This document shows positions 1 to 10,901 of a DNA stretch of 64,000 nucleotides, in pieces. A model generated the notes under the pieces. That model did no database searches. It saw only the letters and a program-made list of their open reading frames with translations, and had not been told where the DNA came from. Within the stretch, counting starts at the first letter, position 1; each line of letters begins with the position of its first letter. The stretch comes from Girardinichthys multiradiatus. Taxonomy: Eukaryota > Chordata > Actinopteri > Cyprinodontiformes > Goodeidae. The position numbers and the translations under genes are program-made. Where the stretch lies: contig NC_061795.1 in NCBI RefSeq assembly GCF_021462225.1, positions 2,557,001 to 2,621,000 of the forward strand, written 5' to 3'.

Positions 1-1891
1 TGGACACTGGCAGTAAGGGATGCTGTCAAGCTGAAGAAGGAGTCCTATCGGCTGTGGTTGGCTTGTGGGACTCCTGAGGCAGCTGACGGATACCGTAAGG
101 CCAAGCGTGCTGCGGTCCGGGCTGTGGCAGAGGCAAAAACTCGGGTCTGGGAGGAGTTTGGTGAGGCCATGGAGAAGGAGTACCGGTTGGCCTCGAAGCG
201 ATTCTGGCAAACCGTCCGGCGCCTCAGGAGGGGGAAGCAGTGCTTCGCCAACACTGTTTATAGTGGGGGCGGGAGACTGCTGACCTCGACTGAGGACATT
301 ATCGGGCGGTGGAAGGAGTACTTCGAGGATCTCCTCAATCCTGCCATCACGCATTCCGTGGTGGAAACAAAGTCTGGGGACTCGGGGTTGGACTCTTTCA
401 TCACCCAGGCTGAAGTCACCGAGGTGGTTAAAAAGCTCCGTGGTGGCAAGGCTTCGGGGGTGGATGAGATCCGCCCTGATTACCTCAAGTCTCTGGATGT
501 TGTAGGGCTGTCATGGTTGACACGCCTCTTCAACATTGCGTGGTGGTTGGGGAAGGTGCCTCTGGACTGGCAGACTGGGGTGGTGGTCCCTCTTCATAAG
601 AAGGGGGACCGGAGGGTGCGTTCCAACTACAGGGGGATCACACTCCTCAGCCTCCCTGGTAAGGCCTATGCCAGGGTATTGGAGAGGAGAGTCCGGCCGA
701 TAGTCGAACCCCGGCTTCAGGAGGAGCAGTGTGGTTTTCGTCCCGGCCGTGGAACACTGGACCAGCTCTATACCTTCTACAGGGTGCTCGAGGGTTCATG
801 GGAGTTTGCCCAACCGGTTCACATGTGTTTTGTGGACCTGGAGAAGGCATTCGACTGTGTACCTCGTAATGCCCTGTGGGGGGTGCTCCAGGAGTATGGA
901 ATCGGGGGCCCTTTATTAGGGGCCATCCGGTCCCTGTACGAGCGGAGCAGGAGTTTGGTCCGCATTGCCGGCACTAAGTCGGACCTGTTCCCGGTGCATG
1001 TTGGACTCCGGCAGGGCTGCCCTTTGTCACCGGTCCTGTTCATAACTTTTATGGACAGGATTTCTAGACGCAGCCAAGGGCCGGAGGGGGTCTGGTTTGG
1101 GGACCAGTGGATTTCGTCTCTTCTTTTTGCGGATGACGTGGTCCTGCTGGCCCCCTCTAACCAAGACCTACAGCATGCGCTGTGGCGGTTCGCAGCCGAG
1201 TGTGAAGCAGCTGGGATGAGGATCAGCTCCTCCAAGTCCGAGGCCATGGTACTCGACCGGAAAAGGGTGGCTTGTCCTCTTCAGGTTGGAGGGGAGTTCC
1301 TGCCTCAAGTGGAGGAGTTTAAGTATCTCTGGGTCTTGTTCACGAGTGAGGGAAGAATGGAGCGGGAGATCGACAGACGGATTGGTGCGGCTGCCACAGT
1401 AATGGGGGCGCTGTGCCGGTCCGTTGTGGTGAAGAGAGAGCTGAGCCGAAAAGCAAAGCTCTGAATTTACCGGTCGGTCTACGTTCCTATCCTCACCTAT
1501 GGCCATGAACTTTGGGTCATGACCGAAAGAATGATCCCGGATACAAGCGGCTGAAATGAGCTTCCTCCGTAGGGTGAGGGTGAGGAGCTCGGCCATCCGG
1601 GAGGGGCTCGGAGTACAGCCGCTGCTCCTCCACATTGAGAGGAGCCAGTTGAGGTGGCTCGGGCATCTATACCGGATGCCTCCTGGACGCCTTCCTCGGG
1701 AGGTGTTCCAGGCACGTCCCATCGGGAAGAGGCCCAGGGGACGGCCCAGGACACGCTGGAAGGACTATGTCTCTCGGCTGGCCTGGGAACGCCTTGGGCT
1801 CCCCCTGGAGGAACTGGACGAGGTGTCTGGAGAGAGGGACGTCTGGGTGTCTCTGCTGAGTCTGCTGCCCCCGCGACCCGGTCCCGGATAA
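1..1891 (+). pseudogene. Rex3 reverse transcriptase, broken
   Basis: RNA-dependent DNA polymerase part of the Rex3 polyprotein; the endonuclease would lie to the left. The frame is open from base 1 to 1464 and shows the RT blocks in order: PLHKKGDRRVRSNYRGITLL, QCGFRPGRGTLDQLY, FVDLEKAFDCVPR, GLRQGCPLSPVLF, and the catalytic LLFADDVVLLA. At 1462-1464 CTC has become TGA, a stop relative to the antisense copy (AKLSIYW). Near 1530 two bases are missing, which shifts the frame. Around 1570 a 21-nt in-frame deletion lies between AGGGTG repeats. The C-terminal part resumes at 1556-1891 with LRWLGHLYRMPPGR and RPRGRPRTRWKDY. It is non-functional as it stands. Confidence 0.92.
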
Positions 1892-1920
1892 GCGGAAGAC
1901 GACGATTACGAGTACGAGAG
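1..1920 (+). mobile_element. Rex3 (RTE-clade) LINE, copy 1, 5' end outside window
   Basis: Non-LTR retrotransposon whose 5' part lies left of the window. Family assignment is strong: the two conserved Rex3 PCR primer sites as I recall them (RTX3-R3 at 568-587 and the complement of RTX3-F3 at 1012-1032) match without mismatch. The copy ends at about 1920 in the Rex3 tail, a short GACGA/GTACGAGTACGA-like tract after the stop at 1891. Nearly the whole length can be aligned by eye to the antisense copy at 50935-52536. Confidence 0.93.
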
Positions 1921-2098
1921 TGTATCAGCAGTTAGTTTTTCCTTTGGGATTAGCAAAGGCCTTTGGCTGATCCTCGATGCTGAACCATGCAGGCTAGTTT
2001 GGACAATTTTAGGCTCTCCACTATGTGAGAAGAGTTTAGGGATAGACCTTTTTAGCATCACTGTGCTCCAGTGCAGAAACCAAAGTGTATAAATACAT

Positions 2099-3925
2099 CA
2101 GAATCAGCTTATCCATGAAGTTTGCGACACAAACAAGGAATTTTGAGTTTGATTTCAGTTCCACTTTGCTTTCAATGAAGACATTTAAATATAAATATAT
2201 AGAATAACATAAAAATATATTATTTGCAAATATGTATATATACAGTGTTTTACTAAAGAGAAAGACATGGTTGAATTAGTGCAAAAATGCATTGTATCGA
2301 TCTAGGCACTGTTATTATTTAAATAGAGTGACAGCCTGGGGAAAGAAACTATCTTTGTTGCGGCTGGATTTTGCAAATAGTGCTCTGTAGTGCTGACCTG
2401 AAGGTAAAAGTCTAAACAGTTTGTGTCCAAGATGCATGTAGACTTCAAAGATGTTAGCTGCCCTTTTCCTAAGCCCAGACCTGTACTAGTACTGAATGGA
2501 GGGAAGGTCAGCCCAGATGATCCTCTCTGTAGACCTAATTATTCACCCTAGTTTGGTTCTGACCTGTTTTGTGGATGAGCCATACTACACAGTCATGGAA
2601 GTTTATAGGACAGACAGAATATAGGAAGTGTAGAAGATGACCAGCAGCTCCTGTGGAAGGTTCTACGTCTTGAGCTGCCGCAGAAAGTACAGTCTCTGCT
2701 CAAGAGGAAAGAGGAGAGAACACACCCCTGGGGGGTGCCGGTGCTGATGGTTCTTGTTTGGGAAAAGATGCTCCCCAGTCTGACATTCTGCTGCCAGTCA
2801 GGCAGAAAGCTGGTGATCCACTGACAGGTGGAGGCTGGCACAGTGAGCTGGGTGAGCTTCTGGTGGAGGATGTCTGGGTTGATGCTGTTGAAAGCTGAGC
2901 TGAAGTCTACAAACAGGATCCTGGTGTATGTCCCTGGGTGGTTGAGGTGTTGCAGGATCAAGTGTAGTCCCAAGTTAAACGCATCAGGGGGTCTGAGGAG
3001 AGGAGTGTGGTTGGTGCATGGGTAGCCTTTGTGTCAGAGTGAGATGTGGACGGGTTGGTGGGAGATGTGAACGTCTGCTTGACAAACCTGCAGTAGAAGC
3101 TGTTAAGCTCCTCTGCCAGACAAGGATTCTGCTCAGGGTGGGGGAATAGGCAGTGATGGTTTTTCAGACCAATCCAAACTTCTGCTGGGTCGTTAGCTGA
3201 GAAGCTAACTTCTCTTAGCTGCCCTGATCTCATACAGGACCCGGTCCCCATTGCTGTAAGCCTCTTCCTTCTTCCTACACATCTTCCTCAGATTTAAAGT
3301 TAACTACAGTTTATTGTTGTTTTATGTGTGAAAGGTCTTAGTCTGAACACAAGTCCTGACAAAATCTGATGTATGATGTAACAGTTCAGCAAGCTCATTC
3401 AGGTCTGTGGCTGAAGCTTAAAAAACACTCCATGCAGTCAAAGCATTCCTGTAGTTCATGCTTTGACTGCTCCTTCCACTTCCTTACAGTCCGAACCACA
3501 GACTTAGAGGTGTGTAATTTCTGGGATGAGATGAAGCAGACAGTGATCAGAAAGTCCCAAAGTCCCCTGGAGACAACGCAATATGCATTTTGTAAAGCTG
3601 TGTAACAATGGTCCAGTGTGTTTTTGTCTCTGGTGGGACGCTTAATATGTTGTCTGTATTTTGGTATTTCATTTGGGAGGATGAAATACTCCCAAATTCC
3701 CAACAATGATGGGAGAGTCTGGGAGTTTTTTTCCCTACGTCTATCAGCTCAGTGAGCCATTGTTTAGCCTCTGATATGCCATTTTGTGATGGGATGTAAA
3801 CACCGGCCAAAACAAACGAGAACTCCCTCTGAAAAAAAAAAGGGTTTACAATTTATAAAAAAATTACTCGAGGTGAGGACTACACGTCTTCTGTAATACT
3901 GGGACATCACCTTTGGCATCAATTA
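2099..3925 (-). mobile_element. L2/CR1-type LINE fragment (same family as 45856-49029), decayed
   Basis: Antisense LINE whose 3' end begins with CAGAATCAGCTT, paralleling CAGAATCAGAATCGGCTTT at 45856. The order of landmarks matches that copy. On the minus strand one can read [20 protein letters not shown], then SIFSQTRTISTGTPQGCVLS (RT motif), EQNPCLAEELNSFYCRF, and an endonuclease part with VLAGVYIPSQNGISEAKQW. Endonuclease traces (VLQKTCSPHLE) run to about 3925. Several parts of the RT, including the ADD box region, are missing or frameshifted, so it is a dead copy. It shares the FSSAFN motif with Rex1 and belongs to the broad CR1/L2/Rex1 group; finer naming would need a library. Confidence 0.83.
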
Positions 3926-4160
3926 GAGAGGAGAATGTAAGCCAGGCCTTCTCCAACATCAGTTTCTGACGTCACAAATATAGTTCCAGAAGAATGATTA
4001 AAAATTCCAATAAACACATCCCTAAACCTTGTGGAGAGCTTTACCAGAAAAGGTAGAGCTGCTGTAGCTGCAAATGGTTGGCTAGCTCTATTTTAAAGCA
4101 CTGGTATTAGGAATCGGGTGTTGTCAAACTTTATGTACATGTGAGGCTGGACCAAAATAA
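3926..4160 (+). mobile_element. Relic of a Tc1-like transposon, transposase 3' end
   Basis: About 235 bp that resemble the end of a Tc1-type transposase gene and its 3' flank, as common in teleost genomes. A read through frameshifts gives AFSNISF, then NLVESF.RKGRAAVAANG, like the usual LVESMPRRVEAVIAAKGG ending. The DNA stretch CCTAAACCTTGTGGAGAGC is typical for the family. There is no intact frame and no terminal repeat, so this is an old fragment. Confidence 0.6.
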
Positions 4161-4201
4161 TTACTTAAATACAAAAAAAAAAAAAATTACTTACGTTAAG
4201 T

Positions 4202-4395
4202 GTTAGGTTAATTGGCCTCTCTAAACTGTGAATGCGTGTGTGCATGGTTGTTTGTCCTGCATGTCTCTGTATTGCCCTGTGATGGATTGGCGACCTGTCC
4301 AGGGTATACCCTGCCTCTCGCCCCTAGACTGCTGGAGGTAGGCACCAGCTTCCCCGTGATCCACTATGGAATAAGCAGTATAGAAGATGAAAATA
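4202..4395 (+). mobile_element. tRNA-derived SINE (family S1), 5' truncated
   Basis: This corresponds to the 3' half of the full-length SINEs at 15095 and 20600. It runs from GTTAGGTTAATTGGCC through GGCGACCTGTCCAGGGTATA and CTGGAGGTAGGCACCAGC to GGAATAAGCAGTATAGAAGA. The Pol III promoter boxes are missing, so the copy is dead. The open frame at 4212-4409 is by chance. Confidence 0.82.
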
Positions 4396-5052
4396 AATAT
4401 GAAAGTTGATGATGAATTAAAACTCACCAACAAGATTCTGTGATATTTCAGCTGTAATATTTGTTTGCATCCTGAGCAGATGAAGCATAGTATTCAGCCA
4501 AGGGAGATTGACCACTAAAAATAGAGCAAATGAATGCTGCAGACTCCAGGCTGGATTCAGAATGAGGAAGGGCAGAGATCATTCATTTTTGTCCAGTAAT
4601 GACTCGGAAAGCAAACAAGAAAATAGAGAAATCGCAGGCAAATTAAAGCTAATCTTTGAAAGTCCCCCAACCCCCCCTCCATCACCTGAGACTCATCACT
4701 GTCCTTTGATGAACAGGGTAGTAGTCATTGAAATTAATTTGCTGTAGGCAGAGGTAGCTGAACTGAATGGAAAGAGGGCATGAAAGCACCAGCATATGGT
4801 CCCCCAAGTACCACTGAAATGGATTTTTTGATGAGGATGCTCTTAGGTGCTCATAATGTGGATGCTGATTTATTTTGAGTACAAATATGTCCAAAGGACA
4901 TCTACAAGTAAGAGTGTTTTTTATTTTTTTATTTATTTATAATTAACATCATCCATAATTGAATCCAGTCAAATTCCACTTTATCTGATAAACAAAAATG
5001 CAATCTGTAGTTACAAAATTTCCATATCATTATGTTGCTAACTCCATGTTTA

Positions 5053-5070
5053 ATTATATATATATATATA
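5053..5070. repeat. (TA)n simple repeat at Tc1 insertion point
   Basis: A short TA run immediately left of the Tc1 element. Tc1 elements insert at TA, so the run is a natural target and hides the exact duplicated dinucleotide. Confidence 0.9.
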
Positions 5071-6318
5071 CAGGGGTTGGACAATGAAACTGAAACACCT
5101 GTCATTTTAGTGTGGGAGGTTTCATGGCTAAATTGGACCAGCCTGGTAGCCAGTCTTCATTGATTGCACATTGCACCAGTAAGAGCAGAGTGTGAAGGTT
5201 CAATTAGCAGGGTAAGAGCACAGTTTTGCTCAAAATATTGAAATGCACACAACATTATGGGTGACATACCAGAGTTCAAAAGAGGACAAATTGTTGGTGC
5301 ATGTCTTGCTGGTGCATCTGTGACCAAGACAGCAAGTCTTTGTGATGTATCAAGAGTCACGGTATCCAGGGTAATGTCAGCATACCACCAAGAAGGACAA
5401 ACCACATCCAACAGGATTAACTGTGGACTCAAGAGGAAGCTGTCTGAAAGGGATGTACGGGTGCTAACCCGGATTGTATCCAAAAAACATAAAACCACGG
5501 CTGCCCAAATCACAGCAGAAATAAATGTGCACCTCAACTCTCCTGTTTTCACCAGAACTGTCCGTCAGGAGCTCCACAGGGTCAATATACACGGTCGGGC
5601 TGCTATAGCCAAACCTTTGGTCACTCATGCCAATGCCAAACGTCGGTTTCAATGGTGCAAGGAGCGCCAATCTTGGGCGGTGGACAATGTGAAACATGTA
5701 TTGTTCTCTGATGAGTCCACTTTTACTGTTTTCCCCACATCCGGGAGAGTTACGGTGTGGAGAAGCCCCGAAGAAGCGTACCACCCAGACTGTTGCATGC
5801 CCAGAGTGAAGCATGGGGGTGGATCAGTGATGGTTTGGGCTGCCATATCATGGCATTCTCTTGGCCCAATACTTGTGCTAGATGGGCGCGTCACTGCCAA
5901 GGACTACCGAACCATTCTTGAGGACCATGTGCATCCAATGGTTCAAACATTGTATCCTGAAGGCGGTGCGTGTATCAGGATGACAATGCACCAATACACA
6001 CAGCAAGACTGGTGAAAGATTGGTTTGATGAACATGAAGGTGAAGTTGAACATCTCCCATGGCCTGCACAGTCACCAGATCTAAATATTATTGAGCCACT
6101 TTGGGGTGTTTTGGAGGAGCGAGTCAGGAAACGTTTTCCTCCACCAGTATCACGTAGTGACCTGGCCACTATCCTGCAAGAAGAATGGCTTCAAATCCCT
6201 CTGACCACTGTGCAGGACTTGTATATGTCATTCCCAAGACGAATTGATGCTGTATTGGCCGCAAAAGGAGGCCCTACACCATACTAATAAATGATTGTGG
6301 TCTAAAACCAGGTGTTTA
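5071..6318 (+). mobile_element. Tc1-like DNA transposon (CAGGGGTTGGAC family), 3' TIR cut short
   Basis: Element of about 1.25 kb starting CAGGGGTTGGACAATGAAAC right after a TA. The right end has only the inner part of the matching inverted repeat (CCAGGTGTTT at 6308-6317) and then runs into unrelated sequence. The outer part, including the predicted GTCCAACCCCTG terminus, is missing. It carries one transposase gene on the same strand. Confidence 0.88.
5257..6285 (+). pseudogene. Tc1-type transposase, single frameshift
   Basis: Cut-and-paste DDE transposase, about 340 residues when read through the break, the normal Tc1 length. Residues 1-110 form the paired helix-turn-helix DNA-binding region (VTKTASLCDVSRVTVSRVM, then the SERDVRVLTRIV segment). 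The catalytic domain has LFSDESTF (first Asp, about residue 152), [22 protein letters not shown] (second Asp) and SPDLNIIEPLW (Glu), so the DD34E residues are kept. One base is lost near 5970, in GGTGCGTGTATCAGG, and splits the gene into frames 5257-6015 and 5970-6287. There are no other stops, so decay is slight. Start chosen at the first ATG giving MGDIPEFKRGQI. Confidence 0.9.
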
Positions 6319-6914
6319 ATTTTTTTCTTCACGTTGAAAAGTTTGTTGGTTCATAAGATGATCACACAGCAATGCAAGAGAATGCCTCAAGGCATTTCCA
6401 TATTCTCTCTTTCAAACATATCTGGGCTTTTGAGTGAAAATAATTTTCAATAATTTGTTGCTGCCCAGTTGAAATATTGTCTTAGTCCTTCATATGAACA
6501 GATATACAGAAATGTGTCACAGAATATTGTCCATTGTTTGTTGCTTTTTGCTCGATGATTTTCACTCAACTGAACTTTACTCGACTGTTTTCCGTTCATA
6601 AGGGATGGAGCGCATGTAGAATAAAAACAAAACACACGGTTGCTCAGACCCACACGGACAATCAGACATTCAAAATAATAAAGAGCATCTAAAAATATCT
6701 TTGCGAAAAAGTTAAAAATAAAACATGCACATGTGTGCTGATTCATGCACAGACCACCCCAGGAAGACACACAGATCTGAAATACAGTGAATGACTGCAG
6801 GCAGAGGTTACATAACTCTGAAATGGAAACACATTCTTACATCACATTCCCTTTGTATCATTCCTTAGCAAGCCCATTCAGTTGCAAGCAACTCATTGAT
6901 TCTGCCTTCAACAA
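6319..6914. other. Intronic DNA without recognised features
   Basis: AT-rich intron sequence of the copine gene. No exon, repeat family or conserved motif recognised. The frame at 6447-6770 has no domain. Confidence 0.6.
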
Positions 6915-7240
6915 ACACACGCACACACAGACACATCTGTGTTTAACAGTCTTTATGAGGACTTTTCATTTACTTCCATTCATTAATTTCTATGGTCTAA
7001 CCCTGACCCTATTCCTAACGATAACCATTACCAGAGCATACCTAACCCTCACCCTAATCTAAACATAATTGACACCTTGGTTCTAAAGCTAACCCCTATC
7101 CCAAGAAAAGCATGTAAAATAGTGAGGACCAGGAAATTGTCCTCATTTTCCAAAAATGTCCTCACTTTGCTGGGAAAATACAAAAAAGTGGTTCTCACTC
7201 CCATCCCTTACATGTAAAAGTAATGGATGAAGAGGACACT
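6915..7240 (+). repeat. CCTAA-rich dispersed repeat, copy 1
   Basis: Starts with a CA-rich run, then TTTATGAGGACTTTTCATTTAC, a segment of irregular CTAACCCT / CCTAACG units, and a closing part with GTCCTC blocks. It shares its layout with 7832-8040: CA run, TA-GGGACTT, CATTCATT, CCTAACCCTAA stretch, final GTCC segment. A dispersed fish repeat with degenerate telomere-like units is the best reading. Confidence 0.6.
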
Positions 7241-7831
7241 TCCTTCTAGCTGTCTCAATTTCTATCTATATCTGTTGTTGCCTCTGTCTCCTGTAAAGAA
7301 GCAAACACACACATAGAGGACACCAGCAAAATAGGGCATGGGAATAAGTTCATTGGCTATTGGTTACGTTCACCCTCAGGAAAAATACAACTGCAAAATG
7401 TGACCTCCAGTAAACCTGCCTATGTGCATTTGTAATTCTGCTTTGCCAGTAAGAGTACACCGCAAGTACATCTTTTACGAACATTTTATAAATGAAATTT
7501 TACATTTCAATATGCTGTTTTAGACAATAACAAGTTGTCCTTTATCCTCTTAAGTCTCTGAGCATTTACAGCTCCTTGTAGCTACAAAGCAAGCCTTTGT
7601 CATCAACCCTCCACAACCATGCTTGACAATTGAGTTGTTTGTGCTGATAATCCTTTTTTGTTTGCCCAAAATATGGAGTTATGCATTATGGTCAGACAAC
7701 TTGACTTTAGCTACTTTGTTAGTAGTCCATATTTTCTGGAAATGTACTAATAAGCCTCCCCAGACTGACTATAGCAAGAACTCATTTTATTAATCACAGT
7801 TTATGTTGTTTCTTCCTGGCATAACCTTCAC

Positions 7832-8040
7832 ACACACACACCAATGCAGTGTTTCATATCCTTATAGGGACTTCCATTCATTGCTATAGCCTAACCCTAA
7901 CTCTACCCCTACACCTAACCTAAACTCAATTATACCTCAGTCTTAAACCTAACCATTAACCCACATAGCCCATTTCCCGTCGTGTGGACTGGGCTAAATG
8001 TCCACACAATGTTACATGTACATGCACGCACAACACACAC
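7832..8040 (+). repeat. CCTAA-rich dispersed repeat, copy 2
   Basis: Begins CACACACACACC, then TTATAGGGACTTCCATTCATTG, a run of CCTAACCCTAACTCTACCCC, and closes with GTGTGGACTGGGC..TGTCCACACAATG. The layout parallels copy 1 at 6915-7240, but the sequences have diverged. Confidence 0.6.
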
Positions 8041-9027
8041 ACTTGAATTCTCTAAACTGGGTATAGCCAAACGCGTGTGTATAGAGCTGCTTGTATTTGA
8101 TTAGTCAATCAGTTGTGTCATATATTTCTAGTGCCTGATTGGTACTTACCCTCTGTAATTTTAATAGAGGTACAGGTTTTTTCCACATATTGCTTCTGCA
8201 TTCTGGTTTATTTCAATAGAGCACCTTCCAACATTTTTGGCACCCCCAGTGAAGATATGTTCAAAAGTTTCAAAATAAATTGTTGAGGTGGTGATCAAGA
8301 TACCACTCTTTGCATCAGTTATCTAACAGTGACCCATCAACATTTCTTTATACCTCCCTTACCGTCATCATAACTGTGTGTGAGGACAAGATTAACTTGG
8401 GTCTTGGTCCAACCTTGTTTGTCACAGTTCTATTTAATGTAAACTTTCTGTTTATTGCTCTGACAGTAGATATGGTGAGGTTTAGATGACTAAGCCTGAC
8501 TCAGAAGTATCAACAAACATGTACCTTCAATGGCATGTCCTGCTGTCTTTCCCATTTTGAAGATTGGATTAGAAAGTCCTTCCAGAATGAAGAGACTATT
8601 TTGGCATTGACACATTGAAAACAACCTTTTATTTTATAACTAAGATAACCCTCAAATACTTTTATTCCACTTTTATGAGATGTTTTATTTGTTGTTCGCT
8701 ATGTATATGAACAAAATAAGTGTTTCTAAAGTCAAGTCTCTAAAATAAATTCTTTATAATTAAGAAAAGAAAGACAAATTCACATTGACCTTCTAAGTCC
8801 TTACTACTTTTTAAACCAACTTTGCCAACCTATTCAAAGGACAACAGGTTAAAACCCCCATGAGTTTAAAAAGTCACTGAAAACTATTTCATGAACGTAA
8901 ATCTTACAAAGACAATAACAGGGTTGAAAATCAATCCTGATGTTAACTGAAATAGAAGCTTAATGCTGAGTTTAATGTTAATATTAAGGACAGACTTGTA
9001 TTAATAAGTAAAAAATAAGCCTGTGAG

Positions 9028-9165
9028 AGGTGGCGGGTGGTGTAGTAGTGGAGCAGTCACAGCATGTGTAGAGGCTGCTGGTCCTCGATGCAGCTGTCCA
9101 GGGTTAAATTCCCGAACTCAGGATATTCGCTTCATCTCTTTCCCCTTCTCTCTCTGCACATTTCT
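9028..9165 (+). mobile_element. tRNA-derived SINE (family S2)
   Basis: The head resembles a tRNA with an A-box-like TGGTGTAGTAGTGG and a degenerate B box (GGGTTAAATTCCC), separated by a long stretch with CTCGATGCAG, as in SINEs derived from a tRNA with a long variable arm. A pyrimidine-rich TCTCTTTCCCCTTCTCTCTC part follows. The tail of a related copy is at 39444-39590 on the other strand. Confidence 0.6.
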
Positions 9166-9198
9166 TGTTTGAAACACTGTGAATGGAGGCTGCTAGTA

Positions 9199-9531
9199 CC
9201 ATTCATCCGTCCATCTAAAATACCAGCTTCATCCATACAGGGTCACGGGGAGCTGATCCCCATCTCCAGCAGTCTACGAGCGAGAAGCGGGGTACACCCT
9301 GGACAGGTCCAGTCCATTGCAGGGCAATACAGAGATATACAGGACAAACAACAATACACACACCCATTCACACCTAAGGGCAATTGAGAGAAACCAATTT
9401 AACCTAACAGTCATGTGTTTGGACTGTGGAAGGAAGCCGGAGTAACCGGAGAAAACCCATGCATGCACGGGTAGAACTCTATGCAGAAAGACCCCCAGCC
9501 GAGAGTCAAAAACTGTGCAACCATGCAGCCC
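9199..9531 (-). mobile_element. tRNA-derived SINE (family S1), antisense
   Basis: Antisense copy of the SINE at 15095 and 20600. It reads from CATCCGTCCATC (tail side) through GGGGTACACCCTGGACAGG, TTTGGACTGTGGAAGGAAGC and GAACTCTATGCAGAAAGACC to the head TGCAGCCCACC. The B-box region (GAGAGTCAAAAAC) is mutated. Confidence 0.85.
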
Positions 9532-9931
9532 ACCACTAGTGCCAAAAAGTGAAATGATTGGGATGGAAAATGTCCACCATCCCTTGAGTGGCACAGACAT
9601 CAGCCTTTGTGTGGTATTCATACCCCAAGGAAACAAGAAATAAAAGATCACAAATTTAAATTTCTTAAAACTTAAACTCATAAAAGCGAACAAGACAAAT
9701 TAAAAAGTCCTATAAATATGCTTATACAAATGTTTAGTGTGCACATAATTGTGACCTTTGATGTTGTAAAAAACAATTATTTTATAACATTGATTATTTT
9801 CCCCTACTAAATAAATATACTTAAATTAACTGCTGGATTTATCAAAATTTTCTGCTCCAGTGGAGGATGAATTTATTTCAAGGTATCACATCTTTACAAG
9901 GGTGCCAATAACTGTGGAGGATGTTGTATGC

Positions 9932-10824
9932 AATATGATGCTGCTTATGTTCAGTTTTATTCACCTTAAACTTAAGAACTGAAAATGATGGTAATATTCC
10001 TTGTATATAGAAGCTATTGACATATTTATTTATTTTGGATATTTTATCAGCTAAATGCATTGTTTGAATTTTGAAATCCTATAAAAAGGGCTTAATGTTT
10101 TTCCTCACCCATAAAATATTTGCAAAGCTCCTACATCTATATTTTTTCAGGTTATAGTACAAAAACCATAGCATAAAACCTAAAGGCAACAAAACGGCAC
10201 AATGTAAACTTCTGTCAGTTTCAGGTAGAAGGGATGCATGGTTGATTTTAGATTGTGACACGTGAGATGTTTACTGAGTGTCAACTAGCATCACACTGAG
10301 CAGTCAGTGTGAAATCTGTCATGAACTGGCTACGGGGCTAATCATAACTTTGTTTCGTTAATCAGCAATCAAGAAGGAAATCAGACATTTCTTCATTTCG
10401 AAGACATTCCTGATATCCTTTTGTAGGTTTTAACTGAGTTGTCATACTGAAAAGTCAACACTAACTTCACTTTGGGAAATGGCTGTTTCAAAAACAATCT
10501 GTTTACCATCTAAAGATGATCTGTCATTAGGCCCGCTGCTGTTTATCTATCAATCTCATTTGGCCGATGGAGCTAGTGTTCGCTTTGACTGACATCTCGG
10601 CCCATTTTCATGCCTTTTTTGTCCTCCTTTCCAAGGCAAACGCCGTCAAGCAGTCATGAAAATCACCTGCTGGTTTCCAATTTCCACCCAGTAGGATGGG
10701 AAGCCCGTGATGACAGTGACTGAGGATTAGAAACCAGCAATTCTGATCTATCTTTAAAATAGCAGAAGCCATTTTGTATAACGTATTTGCTAGTTAGTTG
10801 CTTTATGCTGTGTTTGCTACTTAC
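9932..10824. other. Intronic DNA downstream of the last copine exon in view
   Basis: AT-rich sequence directly 3' (in gene direction) of exon 10825-10901. Nothing recognised apart from the splice donor at its right edge. A GC-richer stretch around 10570-10680 has no coding signal. Confidence 0.6.
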
Positions 10825-10901
10825 ATCAATGGTTTTTCCAAACGGCTTCGCAGGGAGCCAACTATTTCGCCCAATGTACAGAAAGCCTGGCCAAGGAAGT
10901 C
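10825..10901 (-). CDS. cpne8: Copine exon, end of first C2 domain
   Basis: A 77-nt exon on the minus strand, acceptor CACGTGCAG and donor GTAAGTAG. It starts in phase 0 and reads DFLGQAFCTLGEIVGS, then LRSRLEKPL, plus two bases (AT) of the next codon. DFLGQ supplies the last calcium-ligand Asp of C2A loop 3, and F.TLGEIVGS is near-diagnostic for copines. The next codon (ATN, Ile or Met) fits a CPNE8-like EKPIVG continuation better than the Thr I recall in CPNE5. LRS replaces the usual Gln/Pro-Gly-Ser. No downstream exon (expected to start around GIPGKKCGTI) was seen before position 1, so the next intron is probably longer than 10.8 kb. Confidence 0.93.

Larger units (their letters stand above)
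8224..9928. mobile_element. Decayed DNA element with inverted ends, TTGGCACCC family
   Basis: The left end (8224-8282, ATTTTTGGCACCCCCAGTGAAG...AAAATAAATT) and the reverse complement of the right end (9866-9928, AGTTATTGGCACCCTTGTAAAG...AAATAAATT) align over about 55 bp with scattered differences. They bracket 1.7 kb with no transposase, but with two SINEs inside (9028-9165 and 9199-9531). The ends resemble an abundant fish repeat with CCACAATTATTGGCACCCC. I infer a non-autonomous DNA transposon that later received the SINEs. Confidence 0.6.

Noticed and set aside
819..1722. Long minus-strand frames (142 and 184 codons) over Rex3 copy 1
   Set aside because: They mirror the sense RT frame; GC-rich coding DNA often leaves antisense frames open. 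The same frame recurs antisense to copy 3 (51624-52052).
6990..7070. Interstitial telomere from a chromosome fusion
   Set aside because: Units are irregular and flanked by segments shared with a second copy at 7832-8040.
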